Shown here piece after piece: positions 1 to 6,696 of a stretch of 64,000 bases of DNA (position 1 is the stretch's first letter; each line of letters opens with the position of its first letter). A program made the translations under genes and the position numbers. Source of the stretch: Halotalea alkalilenta (GTDB taxonomy: Bacteria > Pseudomonadota > Gammaproteobacteria > Pseudomonadales > Halomonadaceae); NCBI RefSeq assembly GCF_001648175.1, contig NZ_CP015243.1:682001-746000 (forward strand). The letters are read 5' to 3'. The notes under the pieces were generated by a model. It made no database searches and was not told the DNA's origin. It saw only the letters and a list, made by a program, of their open reading frames with translations.

Positions 1-519
1 GAGCGTTTCATGCGCTCCGAGCAGGGGCCGACGGTGCCGGTATCGCGCGAGCGGCGCGATCACTACATCGATGGCCTGATCAGCCGGCTGGCCAACCCGG
101 CGATTCGCCACGAGGTGGGCCGGGTCGGGCGCAACGGCTCGATGAAGCTCGCCACCAGGCTGCTCGAACCGATGCGCTACAACCTCGCCGAGCGTCGCGA
201 CATCCCTTGCACCATCCTCGCCATCGCTGCATGGATTCGCTGGTTCGCATTGGTCGATACCGCCGGCACCGCGGTCAGCATCCAGGACCCGAACAAAGAC
301 GAGATCAGGCGGCTGTGCAGGGCGACGCGTGAGAACCCGATGCTGCGCGCCGAGACCTTCCTCGACTACGACGAAGTGTTCGGCGACGCGCTGCCGCGCC
401 AGGAGCAGGTCGCGAGCCAGCTCGCCCAGGCGATCAGCGATTTGCACCGCTACGACATTCACGAGGTGATCGCCGCGCAGCTCGGCGAGACGATTCTCGG
501 CAAGCGCTATCCCGATTGA
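1..519 (+). CDS. Mannitol dehydrogenase-family polyol dehydrogenase, C-terminal part
   Basis: The reading frame is open from the first base of the window, so the gene begins upstream and only the last 172 residues are seen. The piece resembles the all-helical C-terminal domain of long-chain polyol dehydrogenases (mannitol dehydrogenase, fructuronate reductase): a YIDGLISRLANPAI stretch, then NGSMKLATRLL, then AIAAWIRW. Family members oxidise a sugar alcohol or reduce a keto-sugar with NAD(H). The NAD-binding domain is outside the window, so the substrate cannot be judged. The gene converges with the HAD phosphatase, leaving 33 bases between the stops. Confidence 0.75.
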   Translation, partial: ERFMRSEQGPTVPVSRERRDHYIDGLISRLANPAIRHEVGRVGRNGSMKLATRLLEPMRYNLAERRDIPCTILAIAAWIRWFALVDTAGTAVSIQDPNKDEIRRLCRATRENPMLRAETFLDYDEVFGDALPRQEQVASQLAQAISDLHRYDIHEVIAAQLGETILGKRYPD

Positions 520-552
520 GCATCCGCGCCGCGCGAGGAGCCCGGGGGGCGC

Positions 553-1236
553 TCAGGCGCTTCGGACGGTGAGCCTCGGCGTCAGCCACTCGACCACGTC
601 ATGGAGCGTGTCGACCACCTTCAGCGCGGTATCGCGCATCTCGTCGGTCGGCGGCAGCAGATCCGGGATCATGATCACCGGGATGTTCGCTGCGCGCGCG
701 GCGCGAATGCCGTTGTAGGAGTCCTCGAGGGCCAGGCAGCTGGCCGGCGCTACACCGAGTTTATCGGCGGCGGCGAGATAGGGGTCTGCATGGGGTTTGC
801 CGCGCGAAACGTCGTCGCGGGTGATGATCGCCTGAAAGCGGCCGTCGATGCCGGCCAGCGCCAAATGGTGATCGGTACGGTAGCGGCTCGACGAGGTGGC
901 GATCGCGCGGGGCAGGCGATGGTTGTCGAGCAGGTCGAGCAGCTCGCCGACCCCCGCCTTGGTGCTCAGCCGGCCATTGTCGACCATCGCGCGCAGGTGT
1001 ACCTCCTGGGCGGCGAAGTAGCGCTCGAGTGGGAAATCCGCGCCGTAGGTTTCGACCACCATCGCGCGGCAGCGATCGGCCGGCACGCCGATCATCGCCT
1101 GGCAGAACGATTCGGGCATCTCATAGCCGAGCTCGTCTCCCGCCGCCACCAGCGCTTCCATCGCCAGCCGCTCGGAGTCCAGCAGCAGCCCGTCCATATC
1201 GAAAATCACTGCCTCGATCGGGTGAGCGTCATGCAT
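553..1236 (-). CDS. HAD-superfamily sugar-phosphate phosphatase (beta-phosphoglucomutase-like)
   Basis: A 227-residue cytoplasmic HAD hydrolase of subfamily IA. The nucleophile motif FDMDGLLLDSE is near residue 10. The Thr/Ser motif lies in IATSSSRYRT and the conserved Lys in SRGKPHADPY. The acid motif is LALEDSYNGIRAARAANIPV. It has the usual length and order for beta-phosphoglucomutase/2-deoxyglucose-6-phosphatase-like enzymes; the exact substrate is unknown. The start at 1236 is chosen because GAGAGG lies 7 bases upstream; a Met five codons earlier has no such site. The frame stays open to 1671 but the extra part looks non-coding. Convergence with a polyol dehydrogenase may hint at sugar-alcohol phosphate metabolism (inference). 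Confidence 0.85.
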   Translation of the reverse strand: MHDAHPIEAVIFDMDGLLLDSERLAMEALVAAGDELGYEMPESFCQAMIGVPADRCRAMVVETYGADFPLERYFAAQEVHLRAMVDNGRLSTKAGVGELLDLLDNHRLPRAIATSSSRYRTDHHLALAGIDGRFQAIITRDDVSRGKPHADPYLAAADKLGVAPASCLALEDSYNGIRAARAANIPVIMIPDLLPPTDEMRDTALKVVDTLHDVVEWLTPRLTVRSA

Positions 1237-1428
1237 CGCGAATCCTCTCATTGTCGTTCTTCGAAGGGCCGCAGGGCGTCGTACGCTTGGGCCGGACCGG
1301 CTTTCATGGTGGCCAATCGGGGCGGCAATGACAAATCGAGCCGCGACTTTGGTCCTGGGTCCCAGCCAAGGCCGTCGGATTGTCGGGGTGGCGAAAAAGC
1401 GCTGGGCGCATCGTTCGCCGATGGTTAA

Positions 1429-1707
1429 CGGGAGTTCGAGCTCGATGTGCTGGTGCCGGATACGCCGAACATCGCCGAGCTGGACCGGATCATCTTCGAC
1501 GAGCTGTGCCATGGCGAGCTGCATGAGCGGTCGCGTCGCTGCTACGTCGAAGCGATCGAGGCGTTGGCTGCTCGCGGTGCCCAAGGGGTGATCCTCGGCT
1601 GTACCGAGATCGGACTGCTGGTCACCCCGCCGGACACCGGTGTGGCGCTCTACGATACCACCCGGCTGCACGTCGAGGCGGCGGTGGAGTACGCGCTGGC
1701 CGAATGA
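1429..1707 (+). pseudogene. Aspartate/glutamate racemase remnant (3' part only)
   Basis: This frame reads EFELDVLVPD, then FDELCHGELHE, then GVILGCTEIGLL, which is the C-terminal third of the Asp/Glu/hydantoin racemase family (YgeA/RacX type), including the second catalytic Cys in GCTE. An in-frame stop ends at 1428 and I could not find the missing N-terminal 130-150 residues, with the first catalytic Cys, in any frame upstream. That space is taken by the 5' end of the divergent HAD gene. It is best read as a decayed, 5'-truncated gene. A short expressed peptide cannot be excluded but would lack catalysis. Confidence 0.7.
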
Positions 1708-1711
1708 TGAC

Positions 1712-1725
1712 GTTTCACGTGAAAC
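1712..1725. promoter_or_regulatory. parS-like ParB-binding palindrome (site 1)
   Basis: A perfect 14-base palindrome GTTTCACGTGAAAC between the racemase remnant stop and the convergent RNA methyltransferase stop. It matches the core of the bacterial parS consensus TGTTNCACGTGAAACA at 14 of 16 positions when the flanks are counted. It is one of five such sites in the window. Confidence 0.8.
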
Positions 1726-1730
1726 CTGGC

Positions 1731-2561
1731 TCAGGCGCCGGCCTTGCGGTTGGTCGCCTCGAACAGCATCAGGGCGCTTGCGACCGAGAGGTTGAGCGAA
1801 TCGGTGCGACCGCGCATCGGAATCCGCACGATACGGTCGCAGGCGAGACCGAGCTCCTCGCTCAGGCCGTCGCGCTCGGTGCCCATCAGCAGCACCGTGG
1901 GGCCGGCGTAGGCCGGCGAGCGATAGTCTTCGCTGCGCGCAAGCCCGGTGCCGATCAGCTCGAGCGGCTCGCGCGCCGCCCAGGCGATGAATTCGTCACG
2001 GCGGCTACGGACCAGGCGTACACCGAACAGCGCACCGGTGCTGGCGCGCATCGCCTCCGGTGAGTAGGGGTCGCAGGCGTCGTCGATGAGAATCACGCCG
2101 GCACCGCCTGCCGCCTCGCAGCTGCGGATGATGGTGCCTAAGTTGCCAGGATCGCGCGGTGACTCCAGCGCGATCCACACCTCGCTGGCTCGCGGCGAGA
2201 GCGTATCGAGCGCGGTCCAGCGCTGCTCGAACACCGCGACCGCGTGATGGGGGTTGGCACGGGCCGAGAAGCCGCCGAGCACCTCGCGGGTGGTCGGCAG
2301 CAGATCGGTACCAAGGCCGGCCGCACGGGCGAGCAGCGCCGCCAGGGCGGGCTCGGTCGCGCGCGCATCGGCGTCGAACAGCAGGCAGGCCAGTCGCGCT
2401 TCGGCATCGAGGCCGTCGGCGATCGCCCTCACCCCCTCGACCAGGTGCTGGCCAAGCTGTTCTCGATACTTGCGCTCCTTGAGCTTGCGCAGCGCTTTGA
2501 CTCTCGGATTGGCGACGCTGGTGATGGTCACTGCGTCGAAAGAAGGATATGGAACTGGCAT
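1731..2561 (-). CDS. TrmH/SpoU-family RNA 2'-O-methyltransferase
   Basis: A 276-residue SPOUT-class methyltransferase that uses S-adenosylmethionine to methylate ribose in tRNA or rRNA. The N-terminal part, from VTITSVANPRVKALRKLKER, is the SpoU substrate-binding (L30e-like) domain. The trefoil-knot catalytic domain holds motif 1 in SPRDPGNLGTIIRS, motif 2 in VLLMGTERDGLS and motif 3 in RIPMRGRTDSLNLSVA. The start at 2561 is chosen by the AGGG just upstream and by where homology-like sequence begins; the frame extends to 2675 in low-complexity sequence. The target RNA position is unknown. It lies 31 bases after the siderophore-interacting gene on the same strand, so co-transcription is possible. 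Confidence 0.88.
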   Translation of the reverse strand: MPVPYPSFDAVTITSVANPRVKALRKLKERKYREQLGQHLVEGVRAIADGLDAEARLACLLFDADARATEPALAALLARAAGLGTDLLPTTREVLGGFSARANPHHAVAVFEQRWTALDTLSPRASEVWIALESPRDPGNLGTIIRSCEAAGGAGVILIDDACDPYSPEAMRASTGALFGVRLVRSRRDEFIAWAAREPLELIGTGLARSEDYRSPAYAGPTVLLMGTERDGLSEELGLACDRIVRIPMRGRTDSLNLSVASALMLFEATNRKAGA

Positions 2562-2592
2562 GGGCGACCCTGGTCTGCGTCTTTTCGCGGCA

Positions 2593-3759
2593 TCAGCCGG
2601 CGGCGAGGTCCTTGTAGCGCGGCTCGCCACGCTTCCAGAATCCGGTGACATGGGTGCGTTCGAAGCCGAAGCCACGCATCCGGGTCAGCTGCAGCCGGAT
2701 CTCGCGAGCATCGCTGGCTTCGGTGCCGACCCAGGCATAGCCGTGCTGGTGGTCGCTGGCGCAGGCCTGGATCGCGGCGGCCAGGGAGCGCGATTCGCCG
2801 CGCACCAGCCACTCTGCATCTAGATGCGGATGATTCGGCAGCGGCTGGATCTCATGGCGATCCTCGACCTCGATCAGCGCCGTGATGCGCCGCTCTTGCG
2901 GCTGGGCGGCGATGATCGAAACGATCGCCGGCAGCGCGCTTTCATCGCCGGCCAGCAGCAGCCAAGGCTCCTCCTCGTGCAGCGCGAAGCCGCCGCGGGG
3001 ACCTGCGATGAGCGCCCGATCGCCGGGCTTGGCGTTGCGTACCCAATTCGAGGTCTCGCCTTCCTGGTTGAGCACCAGGTCGAGGGTCAACCGCCTGGCC
3101 GCGGCATCGAACTCGCGCACGACGTAGATCCGCCCGCGGTTGCGCTGCTCGCCTTCGCCCAAGAACAGCAGCACCCACTGCGCCGGCAGGCTGGGGTCGA
3201 AGTCATCGAACGCCTCGCCGGTCAGGTGCAGGCGGCGTACGCGCGGGGTCACTTCCTCGATCGATTCGACCTCCACCGCGCGCAGCCGCCGCTCGGACTG
3301 CGGGCGTACCCGCAGGTTGGCGCTGTCGTCGAGCGGATTGAGCGCTACCTTGAGCGGCGCCCGCGGGCGCAGCGCCACATTGGCGCGCTCGAGCGCTTCC
3401 GCACAGGCCCTGATCAGCTCCGCGCCGCGAAACTCTTCGTTGCCGATGATCCGCGCACGGGTGCGGGCAGCCTCCTCGACCTCGAGCGGCTGGCCCAGCG
3501 CGGCGAGCAGGTTGAGCTCATCGCGCGAGACGAACGGCGAGCTTGGTCCGAGCAGCTCGAAGTCCTCGAGCTCGTCCTCGATCGCACGCATCAAGCGCGC
3601 CAGGGAATAGATGCCGCTACTGTCCACGCCCAGCTCTTCGAGCAGGTGCCCCGCATGGGAGGGCCAGGCGTTACGCCCGTTCATGGCACGCAAGGCACGC
3701 AGCAGTCGCTGCTCCTTGCTGGAACACTGGCGGGAGATGGGCAGTACGTTGCTTCTCAT
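2593..3759 (-). CDS. Siderophore-interacting FAD-binding ferric reductase with long N-terminal extension
   Basis: The C-terminal ~230 residues are a SIP/ViuB-type flavoprotein that reduces ferric siderophores in the cytoplasm to release iron. Signs are the FAD motif RIYVVR at residues 210-215 (family RxYTxR), ALIAGPRGGF, LLLAGDESALPAI and the C-terminal YAWVGTEASDAR and GFWKRGEP. Usual members have about 230-280 residues; this one has 388 because of a helical extension of about 155 residues that I do not recognise. The start at 3759 has AAGG 8 bases upstream. The FecI/FecR/receptor unit a few kb away would fit the same iron-acquisition role. I saw no Fur box directly upstream. Confidence 0.85.
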   Translation of the reverse strand: MRSNVLPISRQCSSKEQRLLRALRAMNGRNAWPSHAGHLLEELGVDSSGIYSLARLMRAIEDELEDFELLGPSSPFVSRDELNLLAALGQPLEVEEAARTRARIIGNEEFRGAELIRACAEALERANVALRPRAPLKVALNPLDDSANLRVRPQSERRLRAVEVESIEEVTPRVRRLHLTGEAFDDFDPSLPAQWVLLFLGEGEQRNRGRIYVVREFDAAARRLTLDLVLNQEGETSNWVRNAKPGDRALIAGPRGGFALHEEEPWLLLAGDESALPAIVSIIAAQPQERRITALIEVEDRHEIQPLPNHPHLDAEWLVRGESRSLAAAIQACASDHQHGYAWVGTEASDAREIRLQLTRMRGFGFERTHVTGFWKRGEPRYKDLAAG

Positions 3760-3839
3760 GGGGCGGGCCTTCGGAGACGGGGAAACGGACTGGATGGGAG
3801 CAGCGCGGAGCGCCCAGCGGTCCACTCCAAGGACCGAGT

Positions 3840-3899
3840 CTAGCACTCGGGCCGGGTGCGTAGAAGCTTGCCCGGAGAGCCCGTGAGTGCTGGTGCTAG
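3840..3899. terminator. Nested imperfect stem-loop between MerR and SIP genes
   Basis: Outer arms CTAGCAC (3840-3846) and GTGCTAG (3893-3899) enclose a second pairing, GCACTC at 3843-3848 with GAGTGC at 3885-3890. Further pairing is GGGC with GCCC, and CCGGG with CCCGG. It begins at the stop of the MerR gene, so it may end that transcript, but no T-run follows on the minus strand. Confidence 0.4.
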
Positions 3900-4345
3900 C
3901 CGTCCGGCTGGTCGAAGCGGAACAGCGTCATCTGCTGCTCATCCGGGCGCGAGCCGCGACGCGGTACCCGCAGCGTCTCCAGCTGGTCCCGGGCTTTGGT
4001 TTCGGCGTCGGCGAGGCGCTGGTCGAGCTGCTCCATCGCTTCGCGCTGTTCGGCCAGTTTCGATCTCAGCGCGACGATACCCTCCATGCGCGCACCCAGG
4101 CCGGCTGCATCGTCGCCGGCCGGCTGCGTGCACAGCGCTAGCAGCGCCTGGCACTCGTTGAGCGAAAAACCGAGCCGTTTGGCACGCAGCACCAGAATCA
4201 GCGCGCTGCGGTCGCGCTCGTGGTAGATCCGCTCCTGGCCGCGGCGCTCGGGTTCGAGCAGCCCTTGCTCCTCGTAGAAGCGAATCGTGCGTGTGGTGAT
4301 GGCCAGTTCGCTGGCGAGCGCGGAGATGCTGTAGGTGGCTGACAT
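3896..4345 (-). CDS. MerR-family transcriptional regulator (LiuR-like)
   Basis: A 149-residue cytoplasmic DNA-binding protein. The N-terminal winged helix reads TYSISALASELAITTRTIRF and YEEQGLLEPERR, typical of MerR. It is followed by a coiled-coil dimer helix around residues 80-125. There is no metal-binding Cys cluster at the C-terminus. The helix-turn-helix and LRAKRLGFSLNECQALL resemble LiuR-type regulators that control leucine/acyl-CoA catabolism in other proteobacteria, but no liu genes are nearby, so the target is unknown. The start is placed at the conserved MSATYSI, with AAGG 9 bases upstream. Confidence 0.82.
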   Translation of the reverse strand: MSATYSISALASELAITTRTIRFYEEQGLLEPERRGQERIYHERDRSALILVLRAKRLGFSLNECQALLALCTQPAGDDAAGLGARMEGIVALRSKLAEQREAMEQLDQRLADAETKARDQLETLRVPRRGSRPDEQQMTLFRFDQPDG

Positions 4346-4522
4346 GCGAGCGGACCTTGGGGAGATGGGGTCGAACGAAAGGGCGCTGTGGCTTCCGCGC
4401 GCCTGGCGGATAGCGGGCATTCTAAGCATGGTGACGTTGACGTAAAGTGCCCGTGCGTGATTGCCGCATCCGGCCTCGTTCGTCGCGATCGTTTCGATCC
4501 CTTGCTGCGGTGAGGAAGCCGG

Positions 4523-4897
4523 TTAGTTCCGCGGGTTCCGCTCGCACCAGACGCTCTGCGCCTGCTGGATGTCGTCGACCGGTTCGCCATCGGCGTCGAG
4601 CAGCAGCAGGTGGCGGGGGTCGCTCGAGGGGCAGATCGCAAGCGACGGCATGCGCTTCGGCTCGCGCAGGGTGGCGACGCGCAGGTAGCGCTGTTGGAAG
4701 GTGGGGTCGTTGCTCGGGCGCTCCTGGCCGCTGACCACCAGGCCGATCAGCAGAGCGACGACCAGCATGGCGGCACCGACGCCGAGGGTGGCGTAGAGCG
4801 AGCGCTTGGTGCCCAAGGCCATCAGGTTGAACAGCCAGAACACCAGACCGAGCACCAGCAGGGCCAGGGCAAGGGCGAGCAGCACGGTCCGGATCAT
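4523..4897 (-). CDS. Small inner-membrane protein of unknown function
   Basis: A 124-residue protein with two predicted membrane helices. One spans residues 3-27 (VLLALALALLVLGLVFWLF) and the other roughly residues 38-60. A soluble, mainly charged C-terminal half follows and contains two Cys. I do not recognise the family. A strong GGAGG stands just before TTG-ATG; ATG at 4897 is taken as the start. It runs opposite to the nuclease gene. Confidence 0.6.
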   Translation of the reverse strand: MIRTVLLALALALLVLGLVFWLFNLMALGTKRSLYATLGVGAAMLVVALLIGLVVSGQERPSNDPTFQQRYLRVATLREPKRMPSLAICPSSDPRHLLLLDADGEPVDDIQQAQSVWCERNPRN

Positions 4898-5043
4898 CAA
4901 GCCTCCTCGGTGGAACGGATCTGGACGGATCAGATTGCCTTCATCTTAGCAGCCTCGCCCGGTCGAGCGTTCGCGCAAGGTTTGGCGAAGCTGAGGATAG
5001 GCTGATATCTTGTGCGGATATACAGTTCCCAATGGGATCGGCA

Positions 5044-6696
5044 ATGAGCCATCCGCTCGAAGACCCGCTTTACTACCTCGACAATTTTCACACCCTGCTC
5101 GATTGGGTCGCTGGTCGCTACGGCGACCTGCTCGACGATGACGAGCGCGGATTCATCGTGCGTTTCTCCCGCTTGCCGGTCGCGGCACGCGCGCTGCTGG
5201 CGCGAATGGTGATGCGCAAGGGTGAACTGTTCCGGGTCTCGAAGCTGGTCTATCCCGAGATCGAAGCGGTCGGCGGCCGGGAAAGCGCACTGCAGGCGCT
5301 GGCCGATGCCGGCCTGGTCGATCCGGAGCCTGCGCTCTCGCTCGAGGCGCTGTTCTCGCTGCTGCGGCGTGCCGAGCTCGAAACCTTCCTCGGTGTGCCG
5401 CCGGTGGCGACCCGCAAGGCCGACTGGTGCGCGTCGCTTTCGACCAGGCAGCCCGAGCCACGTCCGCTGGCGCAGTGGGCGCCGGGCCTCGCCGATCGGG
5501 TGGTCGAGCTGCGTGATCCGGCCCGCTACGACCGGCTGCGGCTGATGTTCTTCGGCAACCTGCGCCAGGACTTCTCCGAGTTCGTGCTTGCCGACCTCGG
5601 CATCTACCGCTTCGAGCGCATCCAGCTCGATCCCGTATCACGTGGCTTCCACCATCGTGGAGAGGTGGAAGACTACCTGCGCCTGCATCGGCTGCGAGAT
5701 CGCCTCGAGCGGGAGGGTATCGGGGCGATGGAAGGGGAGGAGGGGCGCTGGGCGGTGGAGGGAGCGCTCGACAATCCATGGATCGAGCAGCGCCGCCAGC
5801 GACTGCTGCTCGCCTACGCCAAGGAGCTCGAGCGTCACGGTCATAGTGAGCGCTCGCTCTCGATCTATGCCCTATGCCAGGCCCAGGGGGCCAGGGTAAG
5901 AAGGGTCCGGCTGCTCGAGCGGTTGGGGCGCACGGAGGCGGCGTTGTCGTTGGCCCGGCAGGCGCAGGACGCGCCGGAGAGCGCTGAGGAGCGCCAGCAG
6001 CTGTCGCGGATCGCGCCCAGGCTGCATCGTCGTCTCGGGCTGCCTCGCCCTACAGTGGCCAAGAGCGCACCGGTGGAGAGCTTCGAGCTGCGCCTGCCGC
6101 GCAGCCTGAGCGTCGAGGCCGCGGTGCGCGATCATCTGACCCGGCCGGAGGCGCCGGTCCATTACGTCGAGAATGGCCTGCTCAACTCGCTGTTCGGGCT
6201 GCTCTGCTGGGAGGCGATCTTCGCCCCGATCAGCGGCGCCTTCTTCCATCCCTTCCACACGGGGCCGGCCGACCTGATGCGTGAGGGATTCGTCGAGCGT
6301 CGCCGCGCGCTGTTCGATGCCTGTCTGGCCGAGCTCGACGATGACCGCTACCTGGGGACGATCCGGCGACGCTTCGTTGACAAGCAGGGTATCCAGTCGC
6401 CGTTCGTCCATTGGGGAGTGCTCGACCAGACACTGCTCGAACGCGCGCTGGCCTGCCTGCCGGCGGCGCACCTGAAACAGTGGTGCCTGTGGCTATTGAG
6501 TGATCTCAAGCGCAACCGTGCAGGCTTCCCCGACCTGATCCAGTTCTGGCCTGAACAGCGCCGCTACCGGATGGTCGAGGTCAAGGGGCCGGGCGACCGG
6601 CTGCAGGACAACCAGCGCCGGATGATCGCCCACTGCCTCGAGTACGACATCCCGGTGTCGGTGTGCTGGGTGGCTTGGGCAGAAGAGCCGCGATGA
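5044..6696 (+). CDS. FAN1-like VRR-NUC domain nuclease
   Basis: A 550-residue nuclease related to eukaryotic FAN1. The C-terminal VRR-NUC fold, of the PD-(D/E)XK superfamily, shows the catalytic pattern GFPDLI (about residue 495) followed by MVEVKGPGD (about residue 512). The N-terminus from HPLEDPLYYLDNFHTLLDWV is the conserved bacterial FAN1 start, and the middle carries a TPR-like helical region. Family members cut 5'-flap and crosslinked DNA. The start at 5044 is preferred over 5032 because GGGA lies 6 bases before it and nothing precedes 5032. Its stop overlaps the helicase start (ATGA), so the two proteins are translationally coupled. Confidence 0.88.
   Translation: MSHPLEDPLYYLDNFHTLLDWVAGRYGDLLDDDERGFIVRFSRLPVAARALLARMVMRKGELFRVSKLVYPEIEAVGGRESALQALADAGLVDPEPALSLEALFSLLRRAELETFLGVPPVATRKADWCASLSTRQPEPRPLAQWAPGLADRVVELRDPARYDRLRLMFFGNLRQDFSEFVLADLGIYRFERIQLDPVSRGFHHRGEVEDYLRLHRLRDRLEREGIGAMEGEEGRWAVEGALDNPWIEQRRQRLLLAYAKELERHGHSERSLSIYALCQAQGARVRRVRLLERLGRTEAALSLARQAQDAPESAEERQQLSRIAPRLHRRLGLPRPTVAKSAPVESFELRLPRSLSVEAAVRDHLTRPEAPVHYVENGLLNSLFGLLCWEAIFAPISGAFFHPFHTGPADLMREGFVERRRALFDACLAELDDDRYLGTIRRRFVDKQGIQSPFVHWGVLDQTLLERALACLPAAHLKQWCLWLLSDLKRNRAGFPDLIQFWPEQRRYRMVEVKGPGDRLQDNQRRMIAHCLEYDIPVSVCWVAWAEEPR

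Noticed and set aside
601..1428. Long plus-strand open frame (275 codons) opposite the HAD phosphatase
   Set aside because: It is a mirror of the real minus-strand gene in high-GC DNA; its translation is Gly/Arg/Ala/His-rich with no family motif.
2824..3843. 339-codon plus-strand frame opposite the siderophore-interacting gene
   Set aside because: Antisense shadow; the minus frame carries the flavoprotein motifs.
5003..5027. Possible LexA/SOS box before the FAN1-like gene
   Set aside because: CTG and CAG ends are present but 18 bases apart inside; canonical boxes need about 10, so it is not convincing.
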